64,000 nt of DNA from NCBI RefSeq assembly GCF_042852765.1, contig NZ_AP031414.1. One strand, given 5' to 3'. Below the pieces are notes generated by a model. The model saw nothing but the letters and a program-made list of their open reading frames with translations. It ran no database searches and was not told the origin of the DNA. Below, in pieces: positions 54,340-61,696 of this stretch. Source of the DNA: Schaedlerella glycyrrhizinilytica_A (GTDB lineage Bacteria; Bacillota; Clostridia; Lachnospirales; Lachnospiraceae). How positions within the stretch are numbered: the stretch's first letter is position 1; each line of letters begins with the position of its first letter. The translations under genes and the position numbers were made by a program.

Positions 54340-54403
54340 CAATTGATATAGCACGGAAAGATGACGGAGAGCTAATGATCATAGAATTTGGTGATGGTCA
54401 AGT

Positions 54404-55126
54404 TTGACGATTTCTGATATTGATTTTAAAGAACATACGATCAACATCGATCATCAATTACAGAAAAAGTCAAAAATTGGATATTATATTCAAGAAACAA
54501 AGACAACCAGTGGAATAAGAAAGATACCTATGACTTCGGAAGTAGAGGAAAGTTTTAAGAAAATTATAGAAAAACGAAACCCGCCGAAAGCAGAACCTAT
54601 GGTAAATGGAAAAAGTGGATTCTTATATTTTTATAAGGATGGAAGTATCTGTTATTCATTGCAATGTGAGCATTACTTTAAACATATCATTCAGAAATAT
54701 AATAATACCTACAAAGTGCAGATGCCTGTTATTACACTTCATATCTGTCGTCATACGTATTGTTCAAATATGGCAAAATCTGGAATAAATCCAAAAGCAT
54801 TGCAATATTTGATGGGTCACTCAGATATCAGTGCAACGCTGAATACATATACGCATGTAAATCTTGAGGATGCCAGAGAAGAAGTCGCCAGACTTCGGAT
54901 TGTGCAATTACGATTTTATAACTTAAAATGGCAAGGTGTAAAAACGTGGAATTTACACCATATGTTATACCTTTTGCGGTATAACATATGCCATAACACA
55001 TCAATTTATGCCAGAAAGCAATTTTTTACAGGGGCTTACAAAGCCCGAAATATCAAGAAACACAAGGAAATGCGAGGTTATGTAACAATGATAAAAATAC
55101 TATTCATCTGCCACGGCACTCTTTGA
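54404..55126 (+). pseudogene. Tyrosine recombinase (Tn916-like integrase), C-terminal part
   Basis: Begins at a TTG inside the catalytic domain; the N-terminal arm-binding and core-binding domains and the first catalytic arginine are missing. Still visible: TKTTSGIRKIPM (beta-sheet with conserved K), HICRHTYCSNM (HxxR) and GHSDISATLNTYTH (H and nucleophile Y). After EEVARL the frame runs on through unrelated sequence and two hairpins to 55126, so the native C-terminus is probably lost too. Relic of an integrative element. Confidence 0.85.
54935..54990. repeat. Two tandem perfect inverted repeats next to the integrase relic
   Basis: GGTGTAAA/TTTACACC (54935-54959, 9-nt loop) is directly followed by CATATGTTATACC/GGTATAACATATG (54959-54990, 6-nt loop, 13-bp arms). 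Both are perfect. Neither has a T-run. They may mark a recombination end of the lost element. Confidence 0.7.
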
Positions 55127-55266
55127 AGAACTCCTTAAAAAGTCAGTAAAATCAATACTTGGAAGGTATTTGTGTGGAAGAAATAACCCGAAAATAACCC
55201 ATAGATTTTTGTGTGAGTGTTACAAGATAAATAATTATAATTTAGGGATGTGACATGATGAGAATG

Positions 55267-55309
55267 AAAGCTGTAAGAATTCTAATAGTGGAATCTTACA
55301 GCTTTTTTT
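55267..55309 (+). terminator. Strong rho-independent terminator
   Basis: Perfect 12-bp stem AAAGCTGTAAGA/TCTTACAGCTTT followed by T7. It belongs to a transcript from the integrase relic side. Confidence 0.88.
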
Positions 55310-55570
55310 ATAAATAAATTTGAAAGTAAAATCTTTACAATTTGGTATAGCGTGTTTTAAATGTAAAAAAGCAGATAGTTCTTTACATATAGATGTAACA
55401 AAAGAGGCGTTTTTGTGAAGGTTGTTTATGAGGTGAGGTAAGAGTCTTTAGTGGGGGTAAAATCTTTACATGTAATATCCTGTGTTCAAAAGGTAGGATT
55501 TAAGCGAAAAAAGCATCGTGACCATGAGGAAATATAAAAGTAAAAAGTATTCTATGATAAAGTATAAAGG

Positions 55571-55602
55571 CTTAGAGGAGAATGTCTCTTCTAAGTTTTT
55601 TT
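55571..55602 (+). terminator. Rho-independent terminator
   Basis: CTTAGAGGAGA/TCTCTTCTAAG stem with one mismatch and a 3-nt loop, then T8. Confidence 0.8.
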
Positions 55603-55924
55603 AATAAGAAAGCAGTTTGGGCGTTTGCTTTTGAAGTTATAATAAGTGTAGTAAAACTTACACCAGATGGAACAGGATACCGTACTAAGATGATATTTGT
55701 TAAAGAGAAACTATTGATGGATAGAATGTCGGATATTCAGTTACGATTTTTCAATATAGGGTTAGAAAGTTTTTTTGATGAAGTGTAATAATATGTGGTT
55801 ATATGCTTTGTAGAAAAATCCGTAGGAATTAAAATTTTTTGTTTTGTGGAAAGATTATAATTATGATATACTGAAAGAAAATGATAAATTAGAATTTATA
55901 GGGGAGTGGTGTTAGAATATAAAT

Positions 55925-56200
55925 ATGGATTACGTTTTAAAGCACTTGTCAAATAATGATAATGAGATTGAAGATGTATATAAAGATGGGGCAGAATATA
56001 TTATAAAAATTAGAATTTGGAATGGAACAGTATGTTGTTTAAAAACTATTCAATGTAAATCAATAATGTATAACGATGAATTAGTTAGTGAATTTGGGGA
56101 TATTATCTTGGAAAATGGTACTTATAAATTTATGACACTTGATAACGAAGAAGTTATATTGGAAATTACAGCCGATGATATTTTAGCGGTTGATAGATAA
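55925..56200 (+). CDS. Small hypothetical protein
   Basis: 91 residues. Predicted soluble, beta-rich, acidic (DYVLKHLSNNDNEIEDVYKD ... EVILEITADDILAVDR). The ribosome binding site GGGGAGTGG is rather far from the start; preceded by a promoter near 55843-55872. No family recognised. Confidence 0.6.
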   Translation: MDYVLKHLSNNDNEIEDVYKDGAEYIIKIRIWNGTVCCLKTIQCKSIMYNDELVSEFGDIILENGTYKFMTLDNEEVILEITADDILAVDR

Positions 56201-56226
56201 CTTGGAAGTTGTAAAGGAGAAAAAAT

Positions 56227-56370
56227 ATGGGTGAAAATTATTTGGATATGTCAACTGTTATAGTAATATTTTTTGCGCTCGGCATCTTATTATCAAGACT
56301 GGGAGGTGTTGGAGGAATTATTGTAAGAATTAAAAGAATGGTTTGCAAGCTAATGGGACATAGAGACTGA
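56227..56370 (+). CDS. Small single-helix membrane protein
   Basis: 47 codons with AAAGGAGAAAAAT at ideal spacing. One transmembrane helix (STVIVIFFALGILLSRLGGV), then a basic tail GIIVRIKRMVCKLMGH. 26 bases after the preceding gene, so likely co-transcribed. Function unknown. Confidence 0.6.
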   Translation: MGENYLDMSTVIVIFFALGILLSRLGGVGGIIVRIKRMVCKLMGHRD

Positions 56371-56437
56371 GAGAAGCGATATAAACCGGAATTTATCAGA
56401 AAATGAGGAATAGTTGAAATGGAGGCGCTATAATAAC

Positions 56438-56761
56438 ATGAAGATTGAAGGGAACCAGAAAGAACTGGATGCAATGGTAGAATTTCATAAGGGAAACCGT
56501 GTCGAGGGGCTGAGACTGCAAGAAGAATTTGCAGCGGAATTTCGTAAGGAGTATAAAGACAAAGATCACTGTCCTTGCCTGAAATCCTGTCGTTATCACG
56601 GAAACTGTAAGGAATGTGTAGCAATCCACAGAGCGCATCAGGAACATGTTCCTAATTGTATGCGACCATTGATTAATAAAAAATTGAAATTGATGTCAGA
56701 ATTAACAGAGCATACCTTGGCAAATGAAATAGAAGCTCCACATGAGATTTTAAGAAAATAG
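56438..56761 (+). CDS. Cysteine-rich metal-binding-type small protein
   Basis: 107 residues from the ATG at 56438, with GGAGG upstream. The core CPCLKSCRYHGNCKECVAIH plus HVPNC gives five or six cysteines and histidines in the pattern CxCxxxCxxHGxCxxCxxxH, a likely zinc or iron-sulfur site. Widespread in Clostridia; role unknown to me. Confidence 0.75.
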   Translation: MKIEGNQKELDAMVEFHKGNRVEGLRLQEEFAAEFRKEYKDKDHCPCLKSCRYHGNCKECVAIHRAHQEHVPNCMRPLINKKLKLMSELTEHTLANEIEAPHEILRK

Positions 56762-56795
56762 GCAAGTCAAATTCAAATTTGGGAAGGTGAACGCA

Positions 56796-57611
56796 TTGAA
56801 AGAAAATACATATCGAACTTCTTCTGGAACGATTCACTATTGGTCGAGTATTACAACGCCTAATGCAATTACGCTTGCTTTTCTTCCGGGACTGACGGCT
56901 GATCATAGATTATTTGAAAGACAAATGGAATATTTTGATGGAAAATATAACATTTTTGTATGGGATGCACCTGCACACGCATCCTCGTGGCCATTTAAAT
57001 TTAATTTTGATTTGTTCGATAAAGCAAAATGGCTGAAAGAAATTTTTAAACGGGAAAAAATCACAAACCCTGTTATTGTCGGTCAATCTATGGGTGGATA
57101 CGTAGGACAAACTTATGCGCAGCTTTATCCTGATCAATTGTCGGGTTTTGTTTCCATTGACTCTGCACCATTGCAAAGAAAATATGTAACCGGCTTTGAA
57201 ATCTGGCTTTTGAAAAGAATGGAGCCCGTATATTATCACTATCCTTGGAAACTGCTTTTGAAGTCAGGTTCAAACGGTGTAGCGACTTCCCATTATGGAA
57301 GAGACTTGATGCGAAAAATGATATTGGTATATGATGGAGACCAAAAACGTTATGCTCAGATTGCAGGGCATGGGTATCGCATTTTAGCCGAAGCAATGGA
57401 AAAAAATCTACAATATGAAATTAAATGTCCGGCTTTGTTGATATGTGGCATGCAGGATCATGCGGGTTCTTGTATCCGGTATAATAAGGCATGGCACCAA
57501 GACACGCAGATTCCTTTGAAGTGGGTCGAGGGTGCTGGACACAATTCCAACACTGACAATCCAGAACTGATAAATGATTTGATAGAAAGCTTTCTTAAAA
57601 ATATTCAATAG
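56796..57611 (+). CDS. Alpha/beta-fold hydrolase
   Basis: 271 residues from the TTG at 56796 (GGGAAGGTG before it; GTG 56787 would be too close). Nucleophile elbow GQSMGGY (about residues 92-98), oxyanion-hole LPGLTADHRLF and the late GAGHNSN histidine. Cytoplasmic esterase, lipase or lactonase type; substrate unknown. Confidence 0.88.
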   Translation: MKENTYRTSSGTIHYWSSITTPNAITLAFLPGLTADHRLFERQMEYFDGKYNIFVWDAPAHASSWPFKFNFDLFDKAKWLKEIFKREKITNPVIVGQSMGGYVGQTYAQLYPDQLSGFVSIDSAPLQRKYVTGFEIWLLKRMEPVYYHYPWKLLLKSGSNGVATSHYGRDLMRKMILVYDGDQKRYAQIAGHGYRILAEAMEKNLQYEIKCPALLICGMQDHAGSCIRYNKAWHQDTQIPLKWVEGAGHNSNTDNPELINDLIESFLKNIQ

Positions 57612-57685
57612 AATCGGATAAATCGAAAACTTTCAGTTTGGAGAATTGAAAAAAACGGAATTTACCTATTAGGATATATAAACTG

Positions 57686-57741
57686 TTGACAATAAAGCTC
57701 CTATATAGTATGTTTTTGGTAAACTACTATATAGGAGCTTT
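57686..57741 (+). promoter_or_regulatory. MarR-gene promoter with perfect 17-bp inverted repeat
   Basis: TTGACA (57686-57691), 17-base spacer, TATGTT (57709-57714). Over it lies AAAGCTCCTATATAGTA (57694-57710) and its perfect complement TACTATATAGGAGCTTT (57725-57741) with a 14-nt loop. The ribosome binding site AGGAG (57733-57737) of the MarR gene is inside the right arm. Both DNA binding by MarR and RNA sequestration of the binding site are possible. Confidence 0.85.
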
Positions 57742-57744
57742 TGT

Positions 57745-58182
57745 ATGGAAATGAATGGAGGATTTCTTGTCACCAAAATAAAACAGCTTGGAGACCGGAT
57801 TTTCGAGAAGATTCTCAGTGAAAAGAATATTGATGCGTTTAATGGAGCACAGGGGCGTATTCTTTATGTGCTGTGGCAGGAGGATGGTATCTCAATCAGG
57901 TCACTCTCGACTAAATGCGGATTAGCGATAACATCTCTTACTACGATGCTGGAAAGAATGGAAAATCAAGGGCTGATAAGCCGTGTTCAGTCTGAAACGG
58001 ACAAAAGGAAAACACTCCTGTTTCTGACTGAGAAAGCACATGCCTTAAAGGGTGAGTACGATTCTGTATCTGATGAGATGGGCAGTATTTACTACAAAGA
58101 TTTTTCAGAGGAAGAAATTACCTGGTTTGAGGAATGCCTCGACCGCATCAGAAAGAATCTTGAGGAGTGGCAGAAGTCATGA
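57745..58182 (+). CDS. MarR-family transcriptional regulator
   Basis: 145 residues. Winged-helix core: ALITSLTTMLERMENQGLISR (recognition helix and following) and the wing VQSETDKRKTLLFLTEKAH with the conserved D-K-R. Binds DNA as a dimer, usually repressing its own operon until a ligand is present. It directly precedes and overlaps the radical-SAM gene (ATGA), so it most likely controls the pair via the dyad at 57694-57741. Confidence 0.92.
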   Translation: MEMNGGFLVTKIKQLGDRIFEKILSEKNIDAFNGAQGRILYVLWQEDGISIRSLSTKCGLAITSLTTMLERMENQGLISRVQSETDKRKTLLFLTEKAHALKGEYDSVSDEMGSIYYKDFSEEEITWFEECLDRIRKNLEEWQKS

Positions 58183-58868
58183 GTATTTGTATCAAAGATC
58201 AGATTCAGAACATGAATATCGTCATTGGCTGCACAGTGGGGTGTGCATATTGCTATGCCCGCAACAACGTGAAACGCTGGCATATGATTGATGACTTCGC
58301 TGACCCTGAATTCTTTCCGGGTAAGCTTAAGATGATGGAAAAGAAACGTCCGCAGAACTTTCTTCTTACCGGCATGAGCGATCTCTCCGGATGGAAGCCG
58401 GAATGGAGAGAAGAGGTATTTGTAAAGATCCGTGAAAATCCGCAGCATCAGTTCCTGTTCCTTACCAAGCGACCTGATTCGCTGGATTTTGATACCGATC
58501 TGGAAAACGCATGGTTTGGCGTTACGGTGACGAGGAAAGCAGAACTGTGGCGTATCGACGCCCTTCGGAAAAACGTCAGAGCAAAACATTACCATGTTAC
58601 CTTTGAGCCGTTATTTGATGATCCCGGCACAGTTGACCTTTCCGGAATCAATTGGATCGTTGTCGGCACCATGACCGGAGCTCAGAGCAGGAAGATTCAT
58701 ACGGAGCCGGAATGGGCATGGTCTCTGACGGATCAGGCACATAAGCTCGGCATTCCGGTGTTTATGAAGGAAGACCTTGTCCCTATCATAGGGGATGAAA
58801 ATATGATTCAGGAAATACCGGAAGAATTTAATAAAGTGTTAGAGGTACAGAAATCATGGAAGAAGTAA
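58179..58868 (+). CDS. Radical-SAM-like protein, DUF5131 (phage Gp37/Gp68) type
   Basis: 229 residues. The N-terminal cluster motif GCTVGCAYCYARN gives CxxxCxxC for a [4Fe-4S] centre, and the FLLTGMSDLSGW, FLFLTKRPD and PLFDDPGTVDLSGINWIVVG segments match the Gp37/Gp68 family. Catalytic target unknown; the family occurs in phages and chromosomes, often next to a second radical-SAM gene as here. The end overlaps the next gene by 13 bases. Confidence 0.88.
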   Translation: MSICIKDQIQNMNIVIGCTVGCAYCYARNNVKRWHMIDDFADPEFFPGKLKMMEKKRPQNFLLTGMSDLSGWKPEWREEVFVKIRENPQHQFLFLTKRPDSLDFDTDLENAWFGVTVTRKAELWRIDALRKNVRAKHYHVTFEPLFDDPGTVDLSGINWIVVGTMTGAQSRKIHTEPEWAWSLTDQAHKLGIPVFMKEDLVPIIGDENMIQEIPEEFNKVLEVQKSWKK

Positions 58869-59764
58869 TGAAAGGAATCCTCGTTCGTGAGGTGGAAACA
58901 AAGAACATCATGACTAAGTCTAGTCTGCCGGTAGGCGGTTACTCGGTCAATCCCTATGTGGGCTGTACACATGCCTGCAAGTATTGCTATGCTTCTTTTA
59001 TGAAGCGCTTTACCGGGCACAAGGAGGAATGGGGCACTTTCCTTGATGTGAAGCATTGGCCGGAAATTAAAAATCCGAAGAAATATGCCGGACAGCGGGT
59101 GGTCATCGGTTCTGTGACAGATGGCTACAATCCACAGGAGGAGCAATTCGGGAATACCAGAAAACTTCTGGAGCAGCTGATCGGCAGTGACGCAGATATT
59201 CTGATCTGCACAAAGTCGGATCTTGTGGTACGGGATATTGATCTGTTGAAGAAGCTTGGACGTGTAACCGTTTCATGGTCGATCAACACACTAGATGAAA
59301 ATTTCAAGAACGATATGGATTCTGCTTCGAGCATTGAGCACCGTATCGCTGCTATGAAGCAGGTATATGAGGCAGGTATCCGTACAGTCTGTTTCGTATC
59401 CCCGGTATTCCCTGGTATCACGGATTTTGAAGCAATCTTTGAGCGGGTAAAGGATCAGTGCGATCTGTTCTGGCTCGAAAATCTCAATCTTCGAGGCGAT
59501 TTCAAAAAGACAATTATGGATTATATCGCCGGAAAATATCCTGATCTTGTATCACTTTACGACGAGATCTATAATAAGCATAACCGCAGCTACTTTGAAG
59601 CACTTGAAGTAAAAGCTGAGAAAATGGCTAAGAAGTATGATTGTGCCTTTGTGGATAATGAAATGCCTTATGGCAGAGTCCCGCAGGGGCATCCGGTGAT
59701 CGTAGATTATTTCTATCATGAGGAAATCCGTGGGACAGAGAATACCGGAAAAAGAAATCGCTAA
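58856..59764 (+). CDS. Radical-SAM protein, spore-photoproduct-lyase-like
   Basis: 302 residues with cluster motif GCTHACKYCYASFMKRF (CxxxCxxC), GSVTDGYNPQEE and a TIM-barrel-like remainder (VTVSWSINTLDENF). Similar to the SplB-like radical-SAM group. With the upstream gene it forms a two-protein unit under one MarR regulator. May act on nucleic acid or a modified base; this is inference. Confidence 0.88.
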   Translation: MEEVMKGILVREVETKNIMTKSSLPVGGYSVNPYVGCTHACKYCYASFMKRFTGHKEEWGTFLDVKHWPEIKNPKKYAGQRVVIGSVTDGYNPQEEQFGNTRKLLEQLIGSDADILICTKSDLVVRDIDLLKKLGRVTVSWSINTLDENFKNDMDSASSIEHRIAAMKQVYEAGIRTVCFVSPVFPGITDFEAIFERVKDQCDLFWLENLNLRGDFKKTIMDYIAGKYPDLVSLYDEIYNKHNRSYFEALEVKAEKMAKKYDCAFVDNEMPYGRVPQGHPVIVDYFYHEEIRGTENTGKRNR

Positions 59765-59816
59765 ATTCAAGTTTGTTAAATTGGAAAATTAGAATTTTTG
59801 AGGAGATAGATATAAA

Positions 59817-60332
59817 ATGACCTTCCAATTAGTTTGTATAGAACCAAAAGAATTAACGCAATACAAGGCGGATATGCAGGAAGCATTTCAGAAAGGTTTT
59901 GAAGATGCTTTTGGGAAAACAGATGCTGTTATTCTGCCTGAAAAGGACATTGACCAGTCGCTGAATGCGGAGGGTTCTGCTGTCTATAAAGCCGTTGTCG
60001 ATGGAGAAATGGTGGGCGGTGCTGTTGTTATTATCAATGAGAGTACACAGCATAACCATCTTGACCTGCTTTTTGTAAAGAACGGAGTTCAGAGCAATGG
60101 TATCGGTAAGAAGATATGGTTTGAATTGGAACGAATATATCCGAACACGAAAGTATGGGAAACCTGTACGCTGTACTTTGATAAGCGCAACATTCATTTT
60201 TATGTGAATGTCTGCGGCTTTCATATTACAGAATTTTTTAATGAAAAACATCCTATGCCGGATACACCGGACGATTTTGTCGGTGATGGCAATGAGGGAA
60301 TGTTTGCGTTTAAGAAGCAAATGCGTTTATGA
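59817..60332 (+). CDS. GNAT-family N-acetyltransferase
   Basis: 171 residues, RBS GAGGAGATAG. GNAT fold with acetyl-CoA loop GVQSNGIGKKIW (about residues 94-105, Q/RxxGxG/A) and LDLLFVKNGV before it. Substrate unknown. 52 bases after the second radical-SAM gene; probably part of the same cargo transcript. Confidence 0.9.
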   Translation: MTFQLVCIEPKELTQYKADMQEAFQKGFEDAFGKTDAVILPEKDIDQSLNAEGSAVYKAVVDGEMVGGAVVIINESTQHNHLDLLFVKNGVQSNGIGKKIWFELERIYPNTKVWETCTLYFDKRNIHFYVNVCGFHITEFFNEKHPMPDTPDDFVGDGNEGMFAFKKQMRL

Positions 60333-60409
60333 AATTCCAGCTTGTCGAACTGAAAAACACTGTAATAACATGTGTAAAACAAAATGTAAAACACCCCACT
60401 GAGTAGGTA

Positions 60410-60461
60410 GGACTAAATACTCCTATGATTTCGATTTTGAAGTCATAGGGGTATTTTTTTG
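60410..60461 (+). terminator. Terminator of the MarR-radical-SAM-GNAT unit
   Basis: ATACTCCTATGA/TCATAGGGGTAT stem with a 14-nt loop and one G-T pairing, then T7. Confidence 0.88.
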
Positions 60462-60668
60462 TGCAGAAAAATAAAAAATTTCCTTTTCCACCCTGTATTT
60501 TCCCCTCTGAGCCTTTCGTTACATGAGAGCAAAAAAATAAAATTCCTTTTTTATTTGTAAAAAGCCCTCTCTACGTTCTGATATATGAGGAACAAATTAC
60601 ATTTGCCTTAAAAGAATCGGGCCTGATTCAAGAACAAAGAAAAAACGAAAAGAGAAAGGAGAAACTAC
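60462..60668. other. Gap before the mobilisation genes
   Basis: 207 bases without a gene; a small dyad GAATCGGGCCTGATTC (about 60614-60629) and a GAAAGGAG ribosome binding site for ssb at the end. Possible position of an oriT or promoter; not resolved. Confidence 0.4.
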
Positions 60669-61073
60669 ATGAACAAAACAATCTTAATGGGAAGACTGAT
60701 AAAAAATCCGGAGGTGAAATGTCTCCAGGATGAAAACAGTACTGCAATGGCACGATACACGCTGGCAGTAGACAGACGATATCGAAAGGATGGAAAGGCA
60801 GAAACAGATTTTATTTCCTGTGTTACCTTTGGGAAGAATGCTGAGTTTGCAGAAAAATATCTGAAAAAAGGTTTGAAGATTTTAGTAAGCGGACGGATCC
60901 AGACAGGAAGCTATGTGAATCAGGAGGGGAATAAAGTTTATGCCACCAGCGTGATCGTAGAAGAACATTATTTCGCAGAAGGGAAGAAACTGTCAGGATC
61001 AGAAAAGAAAGAAGATACCGATCCAGATGGATTTATGAATCTTCCAGACGGAGAAGAACTTCCGTTTGAGTAA
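60669..61073 (+). CDS. ssb: Single-stranded DNA-binding protein of an integrative element
   Basis: 134 residues. OB-fold start MNKTILMGRLIKNPEVK and TDFISCVTFGKNAEFAEKYLKKG, followed by the terminal acidic tail ELPFE that recruits partners. As first gene of a mobilisation module it protects transferred single-stranded DNA. RBS AAAGGAG. Confidence 0.92.
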   Translation: MNKTILMGRLIKNPEVKCLQDENSTAMARYTLAVDRRYRKDGKAETDFISCVTFGKNAEFAEKYLKKGLKILVSGRIQTGSYVNQEGNKVYATSVIVEEHYFAEGKKLSGSEKKEDTDPDGFMNLPDGEELPFE

Positions 61074-61272
61074 GAAAAACTCGGATGCTGAAAGCAGAAG
61101 AGCGCACTTATATACCTTAAAAGGTATGTGCGTCCTACGGAAGTAGCATCTTTCTGAAGGAGAATTCCGAAAGTGTTTGCGGATGATCCATCCGAAGAAG
61201 GGTTCCCCTTCCGGCAGAAATGCCTATCTCGTAACAGAGAAAAAGGAAGAATTGAAAAGGAGAAAAAATGAT

Positions 61273-61695
61273 ATGGCGAAGAAGAAAACATTTCAGGAAT
61301 ATACGAAGGAAGCACTTTATGAGATTGAAAAAACAGAAGCTGCATTGAAACAGGCAAAGCTTGAGAAGGAGCAGGCAGAGCACAGGATCCAGAGATCCTT
61401 GAATTATCTGGATACACAGAAAAAGAAAAAGCGAAAGGCACGAACCCATCTGTTGATTCAGAAAGGAGCAGTCATAGAAGCAATCTGTAAAGATACCAAA
61501 TATCTGACAGAGGCAGAATTTTATCAGCTGATGGATGAACTTCTTCATGATCCCGATTGTAAGTTTTGTGATGTTGTTCATGAAATGGTTCGTGGACGGG
61601 CGGAAGCGGCAGAAGCAAAGGAACGAGAATTTGCAGAAGAGGAAGCACTATTAAAGGCGATGCAACGAGGTGAACTGCCACAGGGAGATGAGTAA
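61273..61695 (+). CDS. DUF3847-like mobilisation-module protein
   Basis: 140 residues from the ATG at 61273 after AAAAGGAG. Strongly helical, lysine- and glutamate-rich coiled coil (EALYEIEKTEAALKQAKLEK), then a cysteine-containing LLHDPDCKFCDVV and a long acidic tail. Genes of this kind regularly stand between ssb and MobA/MobL relaxases in Clostridia elements; a relaxosome accessory role is likely. Stop overlaps the relaxase start region. Confidence 0.8.
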   Translation: MAKKKTFQEYTKEALYEIEKTEAALKQAKLEKEQAEHRIQRSLNYLDTQKKKKRKARTHLLIQKGAVIEAICKDTKYLTEAEFYQLMDELLHDPDCKFCDVVHEMVRGRAEAAEAKEREFAEEEALLKAMQRGELPQGDE

Positions 61696-61696
61696 G

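Larger units (their letters stand above)
55127..55924. other. Dyad-rich gap after the integrase relic
   Basis: About 800 bases with no confident gene. The 14-mer GTAAAATCTTTACA, itself a dyad, occurs at 55326-55339 and 55457-55470; another pair ATGTAAA/TTTACAT spans 55358-55388 and TTACAT/ATGTAA follows. Two terminators are listed separately. A 68-codon frame at 55582 starts inside a terminator hairpin and is not credible as a gene. A promoter TTGTGG-17-TATACT (about 55843-55872) serves the next gene. Confidence 0.55.

Noticed and set aside
55582..55788. 68-codon frame as a gene
   Set aside because: Its start codon lies in the loop of a rho-independent terminator and no promoter lies between; at best a remnant.
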